This document shows positions 1 to 7,569 of a stretch of DNA of 20,932 nucleotides, one piece after another. Origin of the DNA: Rubrivivax sp. (lineage in GTDB: Bacteria > Pseudomonadota > Gammaproteobacteria > Burkholderiales > Burkholderiaceae_C). The translations under genes and the position numbers were made by a program. Below the pieces are notes generated by a model, which worked only from the letters and a program-made list of their open reading frames with translations, was not told the origin of the DNA and made no database searches. Positions within the stretch are counted from its first letter, which is position 1. Each line of letters starts with the position of its first letter. Location: contig JADZCL010000316.1 of the NCBI GenBank assembly GCA_020851615.1, positions 1 to 20,932 of the forward strand, read 5' to 3'.

Positions 1-270
1 AGCGGCGGCACCGACAGCATCGCGCTGTGGATGATCGACACCGAGTACAACGAAGAGAGCTTCTTCGTCCGCCAGGCCTACTTCCTGGGCGCCGCCGACC
101 CCTACAAGGCGCTGAAGACCACGCTCAAGGCCGAGATTGACGCCGAGGCCTGGGCCACGCTCAACAGCGACGTGTCGCGCCCGTTCGCGAAGCCCAGGAC
201 CGGGCGCATCGCGGTGAAGGTGATCAACCACCTGGGGGACGAGGTGATGAAGGTGTTCGGCGTCGGCTGA
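1..270 (+). CDS. C-terminal fragment of a type III-like (Mod) DNA methyltransferase, 5' end outside window
   Basis: The reading frame is open from the first base and stops at 268-270, giving 89 visible residues. The fragment contains 'ESFFVRQAYFLGAADPYKAL', then 'AWATLNSDVSRPF', and ends with 'GRIAVKVINHLGDEVMKVF'. From memory this matches the C-terminal tail of large site-specific adenine methyltransferases of the type III Mod kind, which modify DNA and pair with a Res helicase-nuclease. The catalytic DPPY and SAM-binding motifs would lie upstream and cannot be seen, so the family call rests only on the tail. No Res gene follows: the next gene is convergent and unrelated. A Res partner would therefore have to lie upstream, or the enzyme is solitary. 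Confidence 0.6.
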   Translation, partial: SGGTDSIALWMIDTEYNEESFFVRQAYFLGAADPYKALKTTLKAEIDAEAWATLNSDVSRPFAKPRTGRIAVKVINHLGDEVMKVFGVG

Positions 271-276
271 GCGCCG

Positions 277-294
277 CGTCGTCTGGTGACGACG
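277..294 (+). terminator. Candidate hairpin after the methyltransferase gene
   Basis: A perfect 7-bp inverted repeat, CGTCGTC / GACGACG, with a TGGT loop begins six bases after the stop codon. No T-run follows, so it is a weak intrinsic terminator at best. It lies in the 89-bp gap between two convergent genes and could serve either side. I see nothing else in this gap. Confidence 0.35.
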
Positions 295-359
295 AGTCCG
301 TGCCGCGATGGACGGCCGCTTGTCACCGGGCTTGCAACCGTGCGTGGTCGCGGGTGGCC

Positions 360-1079
360 CTACGCCTCACGCTCGGCGGCCAGCCGCTGCAGCGCGGCCA
401 GCGAGGCGCGGGCGCCGTGGCGGATCTGGCTGCTGTCGTAGCGGTGCCCGGTGCCGACCGGACAGGCCGTGCGCGCGGGGCAATCGAGGGCGCAGACCGA
501 GTCGGGCTGCAGGCGGTGGCGCTGACAGGACATCGCGTCCAGTGTTCCACTGGCGAGCGCCTGCGAGGGGCAGCTGCTGATGCAGGGCTTGGCACTGCAG
601 CCCAGGCAGGGGTGGCTGCCTTGCCGCGGGGGTGTGGGCGGCAGCGCGGTGTCGGTGATGATGGCAACGCGGTACGCGAACCAGCTGCCGTAGTGGGCGT
701 CGATGCCCAGCATGAAGGGTGTGGCGTGATGCCAGCCCGCGAGCCCACCCAGGCGCTGCAGCGCGACGTGGCGCCCGGCGGGCAGGCCGTTCGGGTAGAC
801 GATGCGGCAGCGCGCCCGCGGCAGCGCCTGCGCCAGCCAGCGGCGGGCGGCGTCCACGCTGTAGGTGTCGATCGGGTGCGCGATCGCCTCCGCGCCGGGC
901 TGCGCCTGCACGCGCTGCCACAGCCGTCGCCCAGCGTGGGCAAGGAGGATGAGCTGGCGCTCGTGCGGCTGCAGCTCCAGGGGCGCGCGCACCTCCGCGG
1001 GCAGTTGTTCGAGCGCGAAGACATGCTGCCGGTTGAGCCCGGCATCGTCCAGGTACTGCTGCATCGGCACGCTGGCCAT
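360..1079 (-). CDS. Small Fe-S protein with ferredoxin-like domain (QueG C-terminus-like)
   Basis: 239 residues. The N-terminal 125 residues show no motif I recognise. After 'HYGSWFAYRVAIITD' (about 129-143), which resembles the segment before the Fe-S part of epoxyqueuosine reductase, comes a first cysteine set, Cys158, 161, 166 and 170 (C-x2-C-x4-C-x3-C-P). The first spacing is longer than in classical ferredoxins. A second set, Cys185, 196, 200 and 206, follows, so two [4Fe-4S] clusters are possible. No cobalamin-binding domain is present. It starts only 6 bp after the RidA-like gene and is the last gene of the operon headed by the aromatic-CoA monooxygenase/reductase. It may pass electrons within that pathway, but this is inference and the function is unknown. 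Confidence 0.7.
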   Translation of the reverse strand: MASVPMQQYLDDAGLNRQHVFALEQLPAEVRAPLELQPHERQLILLAHAGRRLWQRVQAQPGAEAIAHPIDTYSVDAARRWLAQALPRARCRIVYPNGLPAGRHVALQRLGGLAGWHHATPFMLGIDAHYGSWFAYRVAIITDTALPPTPPRQGSHPCLGCSAKPCISSCPSQALASGTLDAMSCQRHRLQPDSVCALDCPARTACPVGTGHRYDSSQIRHGARASLAALQRLAAEREA

Positions 1080-1085
1080 GGGTGA

Positions 1086-1478
1086 TCAGTCGGGCACGAT
1101 GGCCGTGACCTCGATCTCGACCTGGGCGCGCTCTTCCATCAGCGCCGTGACCTGCACAGCCGTCATCGCGGCATGGTAGGTGCCGATGATCTCGCGGAAG
1201 GCGCGCCCGATCTCGCGGCCGGCGGCCAGGTAGGCGCGCCGGTCGGTCACATACCAGGTCATGCGCACGATGTGCTCGGGTCGCGCGCCGTCTTCGGCCA
1301 GCACGGCGACGACGTTGTGCAGGGCCTGGCGGACCTGCAGGACGAGGTCGTCGCTGTGGAACTGCCCCTGGCCGTCCCAGCCGATCATGCCGGCCACGCA
1401 GACGGTGCGGCCGCGGGCGCTGACGCCGTTGACATAGCCCTTGGGCTTGGCCCAGGCAGCGGGTTGCAGGATCTTCAT
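1086..1478 (-). CDS. RidA/YjgF-family protein lacking the catalytic arginine
   Basis: 130 residues, the usual length of the Rid family. 'VCVAGMIGWDG', 'QVRQALHNVVAVLAEDGA' and the end 'AQVEIEVTAIVPD' are typical. Archetypal RidA hydrolyses reactive enamines and imines, using an arginine at position 105 in an 'ARS' context. Here the aligned stretch reads 'HAAMTAVQV', so that position is Met105. The protein therefore belongs to an Arg-less Rid subgroup and ordinary imine deaminase activity is doubtful. I chose ATG 1478 because the domain begins there; the frame stays open upstream into the MarR gene but without family sequence. It lies 61 bp after MarR and 6 bp before the Fe-S gene, as the third gene of the operon. 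Confidence 0.85.
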   Translation of the reverse strand: MKILQPAAWAKPKGYVNGVSARGRTVCVAGMIGWDGQGQFHSDDLVLQVRQALHNVVAVLAEDGARPEHIVRMTWYVTDRRAYLAAGREIGRAFREIIGTYHAAMTAVQVTALMEERAQVEIEVTAIVPD

Positions 1479-1539
1479 CGCGGGCTCACGGGGTGGGTGG
1501 GGCTGCCGCCGAATGCGGTGCGCGACGGCATGCCGGGCG

Positions 1540-2070
1540 TCAGCGGCGGGGCTGGCGGGCGGTCGTGGCGGCAGCCTTGTCCGGGCGCTGGCCGCGCAGT
1601 GTGCCCAGGTGCTCGTAGATCTGGCCGATCGCGCGCTCGTCCAGCGGCGCGAAGAGCTCGAGGATCCACTCTTCATGCTCACGCGCCATTGCCTCGAAGC
1701 TGTGGCGGCCGGCCACGGTCAGGTTGACGATCCATGAGCGGCGGTCGGTCGGGCTGCTCATGCGCGTCACCAGCCCCTCGCGCTCGAGCTCATCGGTGAG
1801 CGCGGTGATGTTGCCGCCGGTCACCATCAGGCAGCGCGAGAGGTCGCGCATGCGCAGCCCGCCCTTGTGCCGATGCAATTGCGCAAGGTAGTCGAAGCGC
1901 GCCAGTGAGATGCCGTAGCGCGCGCGCAGGCGGCGGCGGATCTCGGCTTCGATGGCAGTCACGCTGGAGAGCATGCGCAGCCAGAGCTTGAGTGCGGCGT
2001 GATCGTTGGCGCGCGCACGCGTCTCGTGGCCCAGGCGGGCGGCGTCGGCCAGGGCGGTGATGTCGTTCAC
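1540..2070 (-). CDS. MarR-family transcriptional regulator
   Basis: 176 residues starting with GTG (minus strand, 2070-2068), with a GGAG about eight bases upstream. The winged helix is clear: 'ISLARFDYLAQLHRHKG' (54-70), recognition region 'LRMRDLSRCLMVTGGNITAL' (72-91), and wing 'SSPTDRRSWIVNLT' (105-118). The flanking helices would form the dimer. It starts 22 bp after the flavoenzyme gene and is almost surely co-transcribed with it. MarR proteins next to aromatic-CoA catabolic genes are often repressors released by the acyl-CoA intermediate. Here the ligand could be 2-aminobenzoyl-CoA or a related thioester, which is inference. Autoregulation through the palindromes at 4468-4512 is likely. 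Confidence 0.88.
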   Translation of the reverse strand: MNDITALADAARLGHETRARANDHAALKLWLRMLSSVTAIEAEIRRRLRARYGISLARFDYLAQLHRHKGGLRMRDLSRCLMVTGGNITALTDELEREGLVTRMSSPTDRRSWIVNLTVAGRHSFEAMAREHEEWILELFAPLDERAIGQIYEHLGTLRGQRPDKAAATTARQPRR

Positions 2071-2092
2071 GATGCGGCTCCGCAGCCCGCCG

Positions 2093-4456
2093 TCATTGCG
2101 GCCTGGCCGACAGGCGCGCGGCGGCGATCGCCTGCGCCTGCGTGGTCTTCTCGCGCTGGAAGAGCGCCTCCATCTGCCCCTTGGCGTTCAGGTAGGGCTT
2201 GGGCCAGGGCATGGGCAGGTAGCCGATGCGTGCGGCCTCGGCGAGCGTCCAGGCCGGGTTGGCCAGATGCGGGCGGGCAATGGCGCAGAGGTCGGCACGG
2301 CCGGCGGAGACAATGGCGTTGACGTGATCGGCCTCGGTGATGGCGCCCACGGCCATCGTCGCGATGCCGGCCTCCTGGCGGATGCGGTCGGCGAACGGGG
2401 TCTGGTACATGCGCCCGTAGGTCGGCTTCTGGGCCGGCGAGACCTGGCCCGAGGAGACGTCGATCAGGTCGGCGCCGGCGTCCTTGAACGCGCGCGCGAT
2501 CAACACCGCGTCGGCCGGTGTGATGCCGCCCTCGACCCAGTCGTGGGCCGATATACGCACCGACAGCGGGCGCTCCTGCGGCCACACGGCACGCACCGCG
2601 GCGAAGACCGCGAGCGGCCAGCGCAGGCGGTTCTCGAGCGTGCCGCCGTACTCGTCGCGGCGGTGGTTGGTGAGCGGCGAGATGAAGGCCGAGAGCAGGT
2701 AGCCGTGCGCGCAGTGCAGCTCCAGCCAGTCGAAGCCCGCTGCCGCGGCGCGCTGCGCGGCGGCAACGAAGTCGGCCTGCACGCGGGCCAGGTCGGCGCG
2801 GTCCATCGCCTTGGGCACGGGGCCGTCGGCAAGATAGGGCTGCGCCGAGGGCGCCAGCAGCGGCCAGTTGTCGTGCGCGAGCGGCTGATCGGCGCCCGCA
2901 CCCTCCCAGGGCACGTTGGTCGAGCCCTTGGGGCCGGCGTGGCCGAGCTGCATTGCAATCCGCGCGTCGCTGTGCGTGTGCACCCAGTCGACGATGCGCT
3001 TCCAGGCTGCAGCCTGCTCATCGTCCCACAGCCCCGGGCAGCCCGGGGTGATGCGCGCGTCCGGGCTGGTGCAGGTCATCTCCGCGAAGACCAGGCCTGC
3101 GCCGCCCAGCGCGCGCGCACCCAGGTGGACGAGGTGGTAGTCGGCCGGCATGCCGTCGCTGCAGACGTACTGCGCCATCGGCGAGACGACGACGCGGTTC
3201 TTGAGCGTCAGGCCGCGCAGCGTGAACGGGGTGAACATCGGCGGCGGTGCGGGCACGGCCGGCGGCAGTGCCACCCCGGCCTGCTGCGCAAACCAGCGCT
3301 CGTAGTCCCCCAGCCAGGCGGTGTCGCGCAGGCGCAGGTTCTCGTGGCTGATGCGCTGGCTGCGCGTGAGCATGCTGTACATGAACTGCTCGGGCGCGAG
3401 CTGGTCGCAATAGCGCGCGCCGCAGACCTCGAACCACTCCATCGCGTTCCAGGCGGCGTTCTGCAGGCGCAGCGTCTCCACGCTGCGCAGCTCCTGGTAG
3501 GCCTGCAGCACCTCACCGATCCGTGCGGGCGTGTCGCCCAGGCGCTGGAACTGGCGCGTGAGCTCGATGGCGTCCTCGAAGGCGAGCTTGGTGCCCGAGC
3601 CGATCGCGAAGTGGGCCGTGTGCACGGCGTCGCCCATCAGCACCACGTGCGCGCCGTGCTCGTTCTTCAGCCACCACTGCTTGCAGACCACGCGCTGGAA
3701 GTTGAGCCAGGCCGAGCCGCGCAGGTGGCGCGCGTTGGTCATCAACGGGGCGCCCTGCAGCGTATCGGCGAAGAGCTTCTCGCAGAAGGCGATCGACTGC
3801 TGCATGTCGGCCTCGTCCAGGCCGTGTGCGCGCCACACCGATTCGGGGCATTCGACGATGAAGGTCGTCGTGCGGTCGTCGAACTTGTAGATGTGCGACT
3901 GGAACCAGCCGTGCTCGGTGCGCTGGAAGTCGAAGGTGAAGGCGTCGAAGAGGCGGTTGGTGCCCAGCCAGATGTAGCGGTTGGGACGGGTGACGATGTC
4001 GGGCTCGAAGATCTCCGCGTACTTGTTGCGCACGCGTGAGTTGATGCCGTCGCTGGCGATGACGAGGTCGGCGTCGGGGTAGTCGGCGTCGGAGTCGACC
4101 TCCTGCTCGAAGACGAGCTCGACGGCGAGCGCCTCGCAGCGTGCCTGCAGGATGTTGAGCAGCTTCTTGCGCCCGATGCCCACGAAGCCGTGGCCGCCCG
4201 AGCGCAGGGTGCGGCCCTTGAAGCGCAGTTCGATGTCGTCCCAGTGGTTGAAGGCCTCCTGGATCTCGTCGGCCGTCTCGCGGTCCCACTGGCGCATGTT
4301 GTCCATCGTCGCGTCGGAGAACACGACGCCCCAGCCGAAGGTGTCGTAGGCGCGGTTGCGCTCGACCACCTTGACCTCGTGTGCCGGGTTGAGCTTCTTC
4401 ATCAGAAGCCCGAAGTACAGGCCCGCCGGGCCGCCGCCGATGCAGACGATCTTCAT
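2093..4456 (-). CDS. 2-aminobenzoyl-CoA monooxygenase/reductase-like (salicylyl-CoA 5-hydroxylase/OYE fusion)
   Basis: 787 residues in two domains. Residues 1-395 are a group A flavin monooxygenase with GGGPAG at 7-12, '[10 protein letters not shown]' at 134-143 and '[11 protein letters not shown]' at 273-283. Residues about 407-760 are an old-yellow-enzyme barrel starting '[20 protein letters not shown]', with MAQY 427-430, the His pair H581/H584, and '[12 protein letters not shown]'. The fusion matches the enzyme known from Azoarcus evansii. That enzyme hydroxylates 2-aminobenzoyl-CoA at C5 and then reduces the ring to 2-amino-5-oxocyclohex-1-ene-carbonyl-CoA; databases often label relatives salicylyl-CoA 5-hydroxylase. 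Sequence alone does not settle the substrate. Start ATG 4456 is preferred over the upstream ATG 4477 because GGAGG lies six bases before it. It heads the operon; no CoA ligase is present in the window. Confidence 0.88.
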   Translation of the reverse strand: MKIVCIGGGPAGLYFGLLMKKLNPAHEVKVVERNRAYDTFGWGVVFSDATMDNMRQWDRETADEIQEAFNHWDDIELRFKGRTLRSGGHGFVGIGRKKLLNILQARCEALAVELVFEQEVDSDADYPDADLVIASDGINSRVRNKYAEIFEPDIVTRPNRYIWLGTNRLFDAFTFDFQRTEHGWFQSHIYKFDDRTTTFIVECPESVWRAHGLDEADMQQSIAFCEKLFADTLQGAPLMTNARHLRGSAWLNFQRVVCKQWWLKNEHGAHVVLMGDAVHTAHFAIGSGTKLAFEDAIELTRQFQRLGDTPARIGEVLQAYQELRSVETLRLQNAAWNAMEWFEVCGARYCDQLAPEQFMYSMLTRSQRISHENLRLRDTAWLGDYERWFAQQAGVALPPAVPAPPPMFTPFTLRGLTLKNRVVVSPMAQYVCSDGMPADYHLVHLGARALGGAGLVFAEMTCTSPDARITPGCPGLWDDEQAAAWKRIVDWVHTHSDARIAMQLGHAGPKGSTNVPWEGAGADQPLAHDNWPLLAPSAQPYLADGPVPKAMDRADLARVQADFVAAAQRAAAAGFDWLELHCAHGYLLSAFISPLTNHRRDEYGGTLENRLRWPLAVFAAVRAVWPQERPLSVRISAHDWVEGGITPADAVLIARAFKDAGADLIDVSSGQVSPAQKPTYGRMYQTPFADRIRQEAGIATMAVGAITEADHVNAIVSAGRADLCAIARPHLANPAWTLAEAARIGYLPMPWPKPYLNAKGQMEALFQREKTTQAQAIAAARLSARPQ

Positions 4457-4467
4457 GCCGTGCCTCC

Positions 4468-4512
4468 ATGAATGCACCGCAATGCATTCATTTGAAAAGA
4501 TTCACATATGAA
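4468..4512 (-). promoter_or_regulatory. Palindromic operator cluster, likely MarR binding sites
   Basis: A perfect inverted repeat has arms ATGAATGCA (4468-4476) and TGCATTCAT (4483-4491) around six bases. Two further dyads follow: TTCATTTGAA (4487-4496) and TTCACATATGAA (4501-4512). The region therefore holds five TTCA/TGAA half-sites in 45 bp of AT-rich DNA inside a very GC-rich neighbourhood. It lies between the predicted transcription start and the Shine-Dalgarno of the flavoenzyme gene, where a bound repressor would block the operon. Binding by the MarR protein of this operon is inferred from position and symmetry. Confidence 0.65.
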
Positions 4513-4514
4513 GC

Positions 4515-4543
4515 AATATAGGCTGTACCCCCGCCTTGCGCAA
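4515..4543 (-). promoter_or_regulatory. Sigma70-like promoter of the aromatic-CoA operon
   Basis: On the minus strand, TTGCGC (4543-4538) and TATATT (4520-4515) are separated by exactly 17 bases. Transcription would start near 4508, giving a leader of about 50 nt that contains the palindromes and the GGAGG of the flavoenzyme gene. TATATT is one of the few near-consensus -10 boxes in this window. Confidence 0.6.
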
Positions 4544-4561
4544 GAGGGTTTGTGCGGCCCC

Positions 4562-5644
4562 TCACGGCGGGCTGCCCTTGAGCCGGTACCAGCGCACGCC
4601 GTCGCTGTCGGTCTCGACCACGAGCTCGTCGCGCCGCCAGAGATGGTTCAGGCAGGCCACGCTCTCGCCGGTGGCCAGGCCCAGCAGGCCGACATCGCCT
4701 TCGGGCACCGGGCGGCCGAAGAGCGAGGCGAAGACGTCGATCGCCCGCCGCGGCTGGCCCAGGCGCCGGCGCAGGCGCTGCAGAGCGATCTGCTGCCCGC
4801 TGGCCAGGGCTGCCAGGCGCGCGTGCAGGCCGCGGAAGGGTTCGTTGTGGGCCGGCAGCACGAGCACGTCGTCGGGCACCTCGCGGCGCAGCTTGTCCAG
4901 CGACGCCAGCCAATCGGCAAGCGGGTCGGCGTCGGGCTCGACGGCGTTGACCGAGATGTTGGACGAGATGCGCGGCAGCACCTGGTCGCCGCTGATGAAG
5001 AGCGCGTCGTGGGCACAGTGCAGGCAGGCATGCTCGGGCGAGTGCCCGCTGCCCACGACGACGCGCCAGTGGCGGGCGCCGATGCGCAGCTCCGCCCCGT
5101 CCTGCAGCCGGCGATAGCTCTCGGGCAGGGCGTGGATGTAGAGGCCAAAGCGCCCGAAGCGGCCGCGGTAGACGTCGATCGCGTGCGCGCTCCAGCCGGC
5201 CTGGCGGTAGAACGCCAGCGCGTCGGCCGGTGGCTCGCGCCCGGTGTCGCCGGCCATCACGCGGCAGCTCAGGTACTCCAGCCGTGTCATCCACAGCGGC
5301 ACACCAAAGCGCCGCGTGATCCAGCCGGCGGCACCGACATGGTCGGGGTGCATGTGAGTGGCCAGGACCCGTGTGGGCTGTCCTTGCTCTTGCAGCTCCT
5401 CGAACACCGTCTGCCACAGCCCGATCACGTCCTCGGTGCGCGTGCCCGTGTCGACGATCGCGTAGCCCCCTTCCTCGGCGAGCAGCCACAGGTTGATGTG
5501 GTCCAGGTGAAAGGGCAGCGGCATGCGCAGCCACTGCACGCCCGGGGCGATCTCCAGCCGCTGCCCGGGGCCCGGACGCGTCGTGAACGGATAGACCAGG
5601 CGCGGGCGATCGGCGCTGGTGGCGGCAGGAGGGTCGTCGGACAT
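4562..5644 (-). CDS. MBL-fold metallo-hydrolase
   Basis: 360 residues. The zinc motif T-H97-M-H99-P-D101-H102 is intact, as are His201 ('GSGHSPEH'), Asp220 ('FISGDQVLPRIS') and His266 ('LPAHNEPF'), so a two-metal hydrolase is expected. The C-terminal 70 residues, with 'GLATGESVACLNHLWRRDEL', resemble the small helical cap of LACTB2-like relatives. No signal peptide is visible, so it should be cytosolic. Nothing suggests a role in beta-lactam resistance. It lies 105 bp upstream of the aromatic-CoA operon on the same strand. MBL enzymes can act as CoA thioesterases, so a link to that pathway is possible but unproven. A 5-bp GCCCC/GGGGC hairpin (5652-5666) lies just ahead of its start, and a TCTAAT -10-like box on the minus strand near 5682-5687. 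Confidence 0.85.
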   Translation of the reverse strand: MSDDPPAATSADRPRLVYPFTTRPGPGQRLEIAPGVQWLRMPLPFHLDHINLWLLAEEGGYAIVDTGTRTEDVIGLWQTVFEELQEQGQPTRVLATHMHPDHVGAAGWITRRFGVPLWMTRLEYLSCRVMAGDTGREPPADALAFYRQAGWSAHAIDVYRGRFGRFGLYIHALPESYRRLQDGAELRIGARHWRVVVGSGHSPEHACLHCAHDALFISGDQVLPRISSNISVNAVEPDADPLADWLASLDKLRREVPDDVLVLPAHNEPFRGLHARLAALASGQQIALQRLRRRLGQPRRAIDVFASLFGRPVPEGDVGLLGLATGESVACLNHLWRRDELVVETDSDGVRWYRLKGSPP

Positions 5645-5764
5645 GGGCGGTGCCCCGCGTTGGGGCTGGCGGGCAAGGCGGATTAGAACAGGCGGCGCCT
5701 CCAAGGCGGCCGCTGGCACAAGGGTGCGGCCCGTGCTGCGAGGCCGCGCGCACAATCGTCGTCC

Positions 5765-5800
5765 ATGACGTTGCCCATGACGCCGCCCATGACGCCGCCC
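5765..5800 (+). repeat. Three tandem 12-bp repeats, each with an in-frame ATG
   Basis: Copies at 5765-5776 (ATGACGTTGCCC), 5777-5788 and 5789-5800 (both ATGACGCCGCCC). They encode Met-Thr-Leu/Pro-Pro three times and provide three possible start codons for the gene that follows. Copy-number change would keep the frame. Confidence 0.85.
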
Positions 5801-6499
5801 ATCCTGCAGCCCCGCCCGGCCAGCGCCCGAGGGCGCGACGCATGGGTTGCGGGCGGCACCGGGTTGGTGGGTCGTGCCCTGCTGGATGCCTTGCTGGCCG
5901 CAAGCGGCGTCGGCGTGGTGCACGTGCTGGTGCGCAGCCGCCGGCCGGAGTTCGACGAGCGCCAGCGGCTGCGGCAGCACGTGGTCGACTACACGCAGCC
6001 CCTGCCCGCGCTGCCGCCGGCCGACGATGCCTTCTGCTGCCTGGGCACGACGATCAAGGTCGCCGGCTCGCAAGCCGCGTTCCGCGCGGTCGACTTCGAG
6101 GCGGCGCTGGCCTTTGCGCGTGCGGCGCGCGCGGCGGGAGCCACGCGCCTGGGCGTGGTGTCGGCGCTCGGCGCCGATGCGGCATCCCGCGTGTTCTACA
6201 ACCGCGTCAAGGGCGAACTCGAACAGGCGGTGCAGACGCTGGGCTTTGCCAGCGTGCACCTGGCGCGCCCGTCGCTGCTGCTGGGCGACCGTGCCGCACT
6301 CGGTCAGCCCACCCGGGTGGGTGAGCGCATCGGTGCCGCGCTGCAGGCACCGCTGCACTGGCTGCTGCCGGCCTCGGTGCGGCCGATCGCGGCGCGCACG
6401 GTGGCGCTGGCCCTCATGCGCGCGGTGCACCAGTGCGAGCGCCCGGGCGTATTCACGCTGTCGTCGGACGCGCTGCAGCGGCTGGGACGCCCCGCGTAG
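5765..6499 (+). CDS. TIP30/HTATIP2-like NAD(P)-binding oxidoreductase
   Basis: 244 residues from the first ATG; the true start may be 5765, 5777 or 5789. A Rossmann motif 'VAGGTGLVG' lies at 28-36. The family-typical 'CLGTTIKVAGSQAAFRAVD' (92-110), 'VVSALGAD' (131-138) and Y145-x3-K149 in 'YNRVKGE' place it with atypical short-chain dehydrogenases of the TIP30/YraR type. The Tyr-Lys pair suggests it can bind NAD(P) and perhaps act on a carbonyl, but substrates of bacterial members are not known to me. It is divergent from the MBL gene across a 120-bp gap and lies 62 bp before the WYL gene. A CACAAT box eight bases before the first ATG might make the mRNA leaderless. Confidence 0.85.
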   Translation: MTLPMTPPMTPPILQPRPASARGRDAWVAGGTGLVGRALLDALLAASGVGVVHVLVRSRRPEFDERQRLRQHVVDYTQPLPALPPADDAFCCLGTTIKVAGSQAAFRAVDFEAALAFARAARAAGATRLGVVSALGADAASRVFYNRVKGELEQAVQTLGFASVHLARPSLLLGDRAALGQPTRVGERIGAALQAPLHWLLPASVRPIAARTVALALMRAVHQCERPGVFTLSSDALQRLGRPA

Positions 6500-6561
6500 C
6501 GCGAACGCGTCGCGGCAGCGTGCGCTGCACCGCGAGCGGGCGGCGCGTTAACCTTGCCGCC

Positions 6562-7569
6562 ATGCCCAGGACCGACCGTGTCTACAAGATCGAGATGCTC
6601 ATCCGCAGCCGCGGGCACCTGAGCTTCCAGGCGCTGCTGGACGAGCTGGAGGTCTCGCCGGCCACGCTCAAGCGCGACCTCGAGTACCTGCGCGATCGCC
6701 TGGGCGCGCCGATCGAGTACGACCGCGACTGCAACGGCTACCGCTTCGGCGCCGAGTACCGTGGCCACAAGCACGAGCTGCCGGGGCTGTGGTTCAGCGA
6801 ACGCGAGCTCTACAGCCTGCTGATGGCGCACCAGCTCCTGGCCGAGCTCGACAGCGAGGGCGTCATCAGCCGCCACCTGCAGCCCTTGCTGGACCGCATC
6901 CAGGGCCTGCTGGGGGGTGCGCAGTTCGGCGCCGCGGCGCTGCTGCAGCGGGTGAAGATCGCCAGCCCCGCCAAGCGCGCGGTGCCTGGCCCCGCCTTCG
7001 AACGGGTGACCCAGGCGCTGCTGCGGCGGCGGCGGCTGCGCATGCGCTACCTCACGCGCGGGCGCGGCGAGCGCAGCGAGCGCGACGTCTCGCCGCAGCG
7101 GCTGGTGCACTACCGCAATACCTGGTATCTGGATGCCTGGTGCCATCGGCGCGAGCGCCTGCTGCGCTTTGCGCTCGATGCGATCGAGGCGACGCAGGTT
7201 CTGCCCGACGCTGCGCGCGAGATCCCGCTGCGCCAGGTGCAGGCCGCGATGGACGCAGGCTACGGCATCTTCGCGGGCAGCCAGCCACGCTGGGCCCGCC
7301 TGCGCTTTGGCGTGCAGGCGGCACAATGGGCCAGCCGCGAGCAGTGGCACCCGCAGCAGGAGGGTCGCTGGCTGGGCGAGGCCGGCGCCAGCGACTGGGA
7401 GCTGCGCCTGCCCTACGTCGACGAGACCGAGCTGGTGATGGACGTGCTGCGCCAGGGCGCGCAGGTGCAGGTGCTGGAACCCCCCGCGCTGCGCCGCCGG
7501 GTGCGCGAGCGGCTGCAACAGGCGTTGGCCTTGTACGAGCAGGCGCCGGCGGCGCCAACGGAGCAATGA
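6562..7569 (+). CDS. WYL-domain transcriptional regulator (YafY-type)
   Basis: 335 residues. An N-terminal HTH covers about 4-60 ('SFQALLDELEVSPATLKRDL', then 'LGAPIEYD...GYRF'). The middle and C-terminal ligand-sensing part includes 'LVHYRNTWYLDAWCHRR' (181-197), with the Trp-Tyr-Leu signature at 188-190, and a WCX-like C-terminal region. Proteins of this type bind DNA through the HTH and sense a small molecule or nucleic acid through WYL. I chose ATG 6562 because the HTH begins directly after it; the frame is open upstream but has no domain sequence. Its TGA overlaps the nadC ATG (ATGA at 7566-7569), so both are probably translated together, which raises the possibility that it senses NAD status or a precursor. 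Confidence 0.9.
   Translation: MPRTDRVYKIEMLIRSRGHLSFQALLDELEVSPATLKRDLEYLRDRLGAPIEYDRDCNGYRFGAEYRGHKHELPGLWFSERELYSLLMAHQLLAELDSEGVISRHLQPLLDRIQGLLGGAQFGAAALLQRVKIASPAKRAVPGPAFERVTQALLRRRRLRMRYLTRGRGERSERDVSPQRLVHYRNTWYLDAWCHRRERLLRFALDAIEATQVLPDAAREIPLRQVQAAMDAGYGIFAGSQPRWARLRFGVQAAQWASREQWHPQQEGRWLGEAGASDWELRLPYVDETELVMDVLRQGAQVQVLEPPALRRRVRERLQQALALYEQAPAAPTEQ

Noticed and set aside
300..1085. Plus-strand open frame of 261 codons
   Set aside because: It is a shadow of the Fe-S protein gene, whose cysteine motifs are clear on the minus strand.
2006..4039. Plus-strand open frame of 677 codons
   Set aside because: It is antisense to the well-recognised flavoenzyme fusion. Its product is low-complexity Arg/Gly/Val/His-rich sequence without domains, as expected from GC-rich shadow frames.
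4457..4477. Alternative flavoenzyme start at ATG 4477
   Set aside because: It lies inside the perfect inverted repeat and lacks a ribosome site, whereas ATG 4456 has GGAGG six bases upstream and begins directly with the FAD-binding strand.
4562..5644. Beta-lactam resistance gene
   Set aside because: No signal peptide, and the C-terminal part belongs to general MBL hydrolases; the fold alone does not indicate resistance.
4508..5686. Plus-strand open frame of 392 codons
   Set aside because: It is antisense to the MBL hydrolase, which has all metal ligands. The frame has no recognisable motif.
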